Shown: positions 62,531 through 64,000 of the stretch, piece after piece
How the letters are laid out: each line of letters starts with the position of its first letter
How positions within the stretch are numbered: position 1 is the stretch's first letter
Assembly: GCA_009760855.2 (NCBI GenBank)
Contig: WPIO01000041.1
Coordinates: 497,001 to 561,000, forward strand
Direction of reading: 5' to 3'
From: Cristatella mucedo
Lineage: Eukaryota; Bryozoa; Phylactolaemata; Cristatellidae
Length of the DNA: 64,000 bases
Notes under the pieces: generated by a model
The model's input: only the letters and a program-made list of their open reading frames with translations
What the model was told of the DNA's origin: nothing
The model's database searches: none
Position numbers and translations under genes: made by a program

Positions 62531-64000
62531 CATCTTAGCTCAGGTGGAGATTATTGGTATTATCATGCATCTCCAGCTGAATATTCCGCCACTCTTTACA
62601 TTTAGCACAGTTTGGATCTTCGTAAATTTTGGCTTCTGCAGGCCTACTTGATGAGGCAAACCTAAGGTCATGCTTTCTTTGCAGCATATATGAATTTCTG
62701 CGAAAGAGGTTTGTTAAGTGCGATTTAAAAATGTCGAAGTTTTGTTAATATTATTTTACCTTCGCCTAGATAGCCTGCCATATTGAGCTGCTAACTGTAA
62801 TATTTCTATAGTAGTATTTGAATGGGAGCATATGGTCGCAAGAGTGAAGTACTAGAAAATTATTGGTAGGAATAATGAAAAAATTGGTTAACAATGTGTA
62901 CTTTTAATGATCCACTTAGTGATGAGCAAATGGCGATGTGTCGCCATACTTCATGTTGCTTCGTTTTTGAGCGTGCGCTATACTATGCAGCCTAGAAAAC
63001 CAAGTCAATTTTCGATGTACGTGTCTGTGGATACAGCATGCCTTTACTCAGCGACCCATTAGACGGCCTTGCGAACTAATAAAGACGAAAGACACGAGAC
63101 GAGAAACCATTGCGGCTATGTGGCTATGATGGAAAGCTGGTAACTAGCTGTTAAGTGCGATATTGCATTCTTATTATGAGGCATATCATGCTAAGCATGC
63201 AGTGTCGAACATAAGCCGCCAAGACTTTCAGTTCAAGTTGGCGCCACGAAAGATAGTTTAGTATCTCGATGACCAGCAAAAGGCAAGAAGGCGAAGCAGA
63301 ATCTAATAGAAATTACTATTAATAATATTCACCCCACCTGCTGCAAAACGCTTAGAGGAAAGATACTTTGAAGTGATAGGATGAATGCAGATATCGTTTA
63401 TGTTGTGGTCTGAAAAGTCACAGGGATAATCCCGGTGCTGAAATGGTGCAGGAAGGAATTCGCAGTCCAAACATTCGACTTCCGTTGCGCATGGCAGTGG
63501 GATAGTTACAGTAATCATTGTAGGGTAGCAGCTGCAGCTTCAAAAGCTTCAATAATCACTCGGTCGTGCGACAACTTTCATTTTAGATTTTTGGCAAACA
63601 ATTGTCAAAATGACGCGAGCTCATTACAGAACCAAGTGCTGCCAGCAGTGGCCAGGTGGAGATTCAAAGAAATTTATTCATAACCTCTCGATGCAATTCT
63701 AGTGGACAGACTGCTCTTTATTGTTGACAGTACTAGTTTTTTATTATTAATTTTTTATGTTCTTGCACATATCGTTACGTCTCATATCAGTTTCTTATGA
63801 TTGTCCGATTAAAAAGATTAAACTAATTAGCTTGTTGCAAGAGTTTTTCTGGAGCCACTTCATTTTATCTAGTACTTTATTTAATTTTACTTTTATCTTT
63901 TACTAGTATTTTATCTAGTTATAAGGTGGCATGTGCATTCAATAGCTGATGCCTAATTTTTGAACCATACCTTTTTTGAACAGCATGAAGCTGCATCAAT
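62531..64000. other. no recognised feature, AT-rich end of window
   Basis: The last exon of FLOT2 may lie here or beyond. One strong acceptor (62641) is followed by a short frame but has no flotillin resemblance. Confidence 0.4.

Noticed and set aside
62642-62665. Possible last FLOT2 exon AYLMRQT-stop after a strong acceptor
   Set aside because: The phase fits, but the peptide does not resemble flotillin C-termini and it lies just after a LINE-T2 copy.

Overview
This window is animal (metazoan) nuclear DNA and not bacterial: the two genes are split by many spliceosomal introns with GT..AG borders, more than 95% of the sequence is non-coding, and LINE and SINE debris is everywhere. The phylum cannot be fixed from sequence alone. 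The flotillin N-terminus reads MGNINVVG, with Ile at position 4 as in insects rather than the vertebrate Cys, and the repeats look invertebrate.

Two conserved genes form a head-to-head pair in the middle. On the minus strand, TTC19 (mitochondrial TPR protein of complex III maintenance) was assembled from four exons between 33827 and 19327. The phases agree at every junction and give a complete protein of 395 residues. On the plus strand, FLOT2 (flotillin-2, membrane-raft scaffold) was assembled from nine exons between 34042 and 60389. Phases agree throughout and give 413 residues; only the last few codons were not found. The two start codons are 214 bp apart, so the segment between them is probably a shared bidirectional promoter.

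The left third (1-19.3 kb) has no recognised protein-coding gene of the host. It holds truncated LINE copies, SINEs and GC/CpG-rich blocks (about 8.4-9.3, 11.6-12.5 and 18.9-19.8 kb, the last overlapping the final TTC19 exon). The introns of TTC19 (19.8-33.6 kb) and FLOT2 (34.1-60.2 kb) hold most of the rest. The repeat families are: LINE-T1 (CR1/L2-like, 3' hairpin plus (ATT)n); LINE-T2 (related, (ACATT)n tail); a more decayed LINE-T3; SINE-A and SINE-B (both with tRNA-like heads); a palindromic foldback element in three copies; a broken Ty3/gypsy fragment; a possible solo LTR; a 77-bp piece closely resembling the end of SPIN-type hAT transposons; and a decayed copy of an unnamed cysteine-rich protein family.

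The most interesting signals are the SPIN-like fragment, the cysteine-rich pseudogene, the new foldback element (one copy starts about 31 nt after a FLOT2 splice donor), the inverted pair of about 96% identical LINE fragments flanking a single FLOT2 exon, and the 3' end shared by SINE-B and LINE-T1. LINE-T1/T2/T3 and SINE-A/B are names coined here. Percent identities are by-eye estimates.
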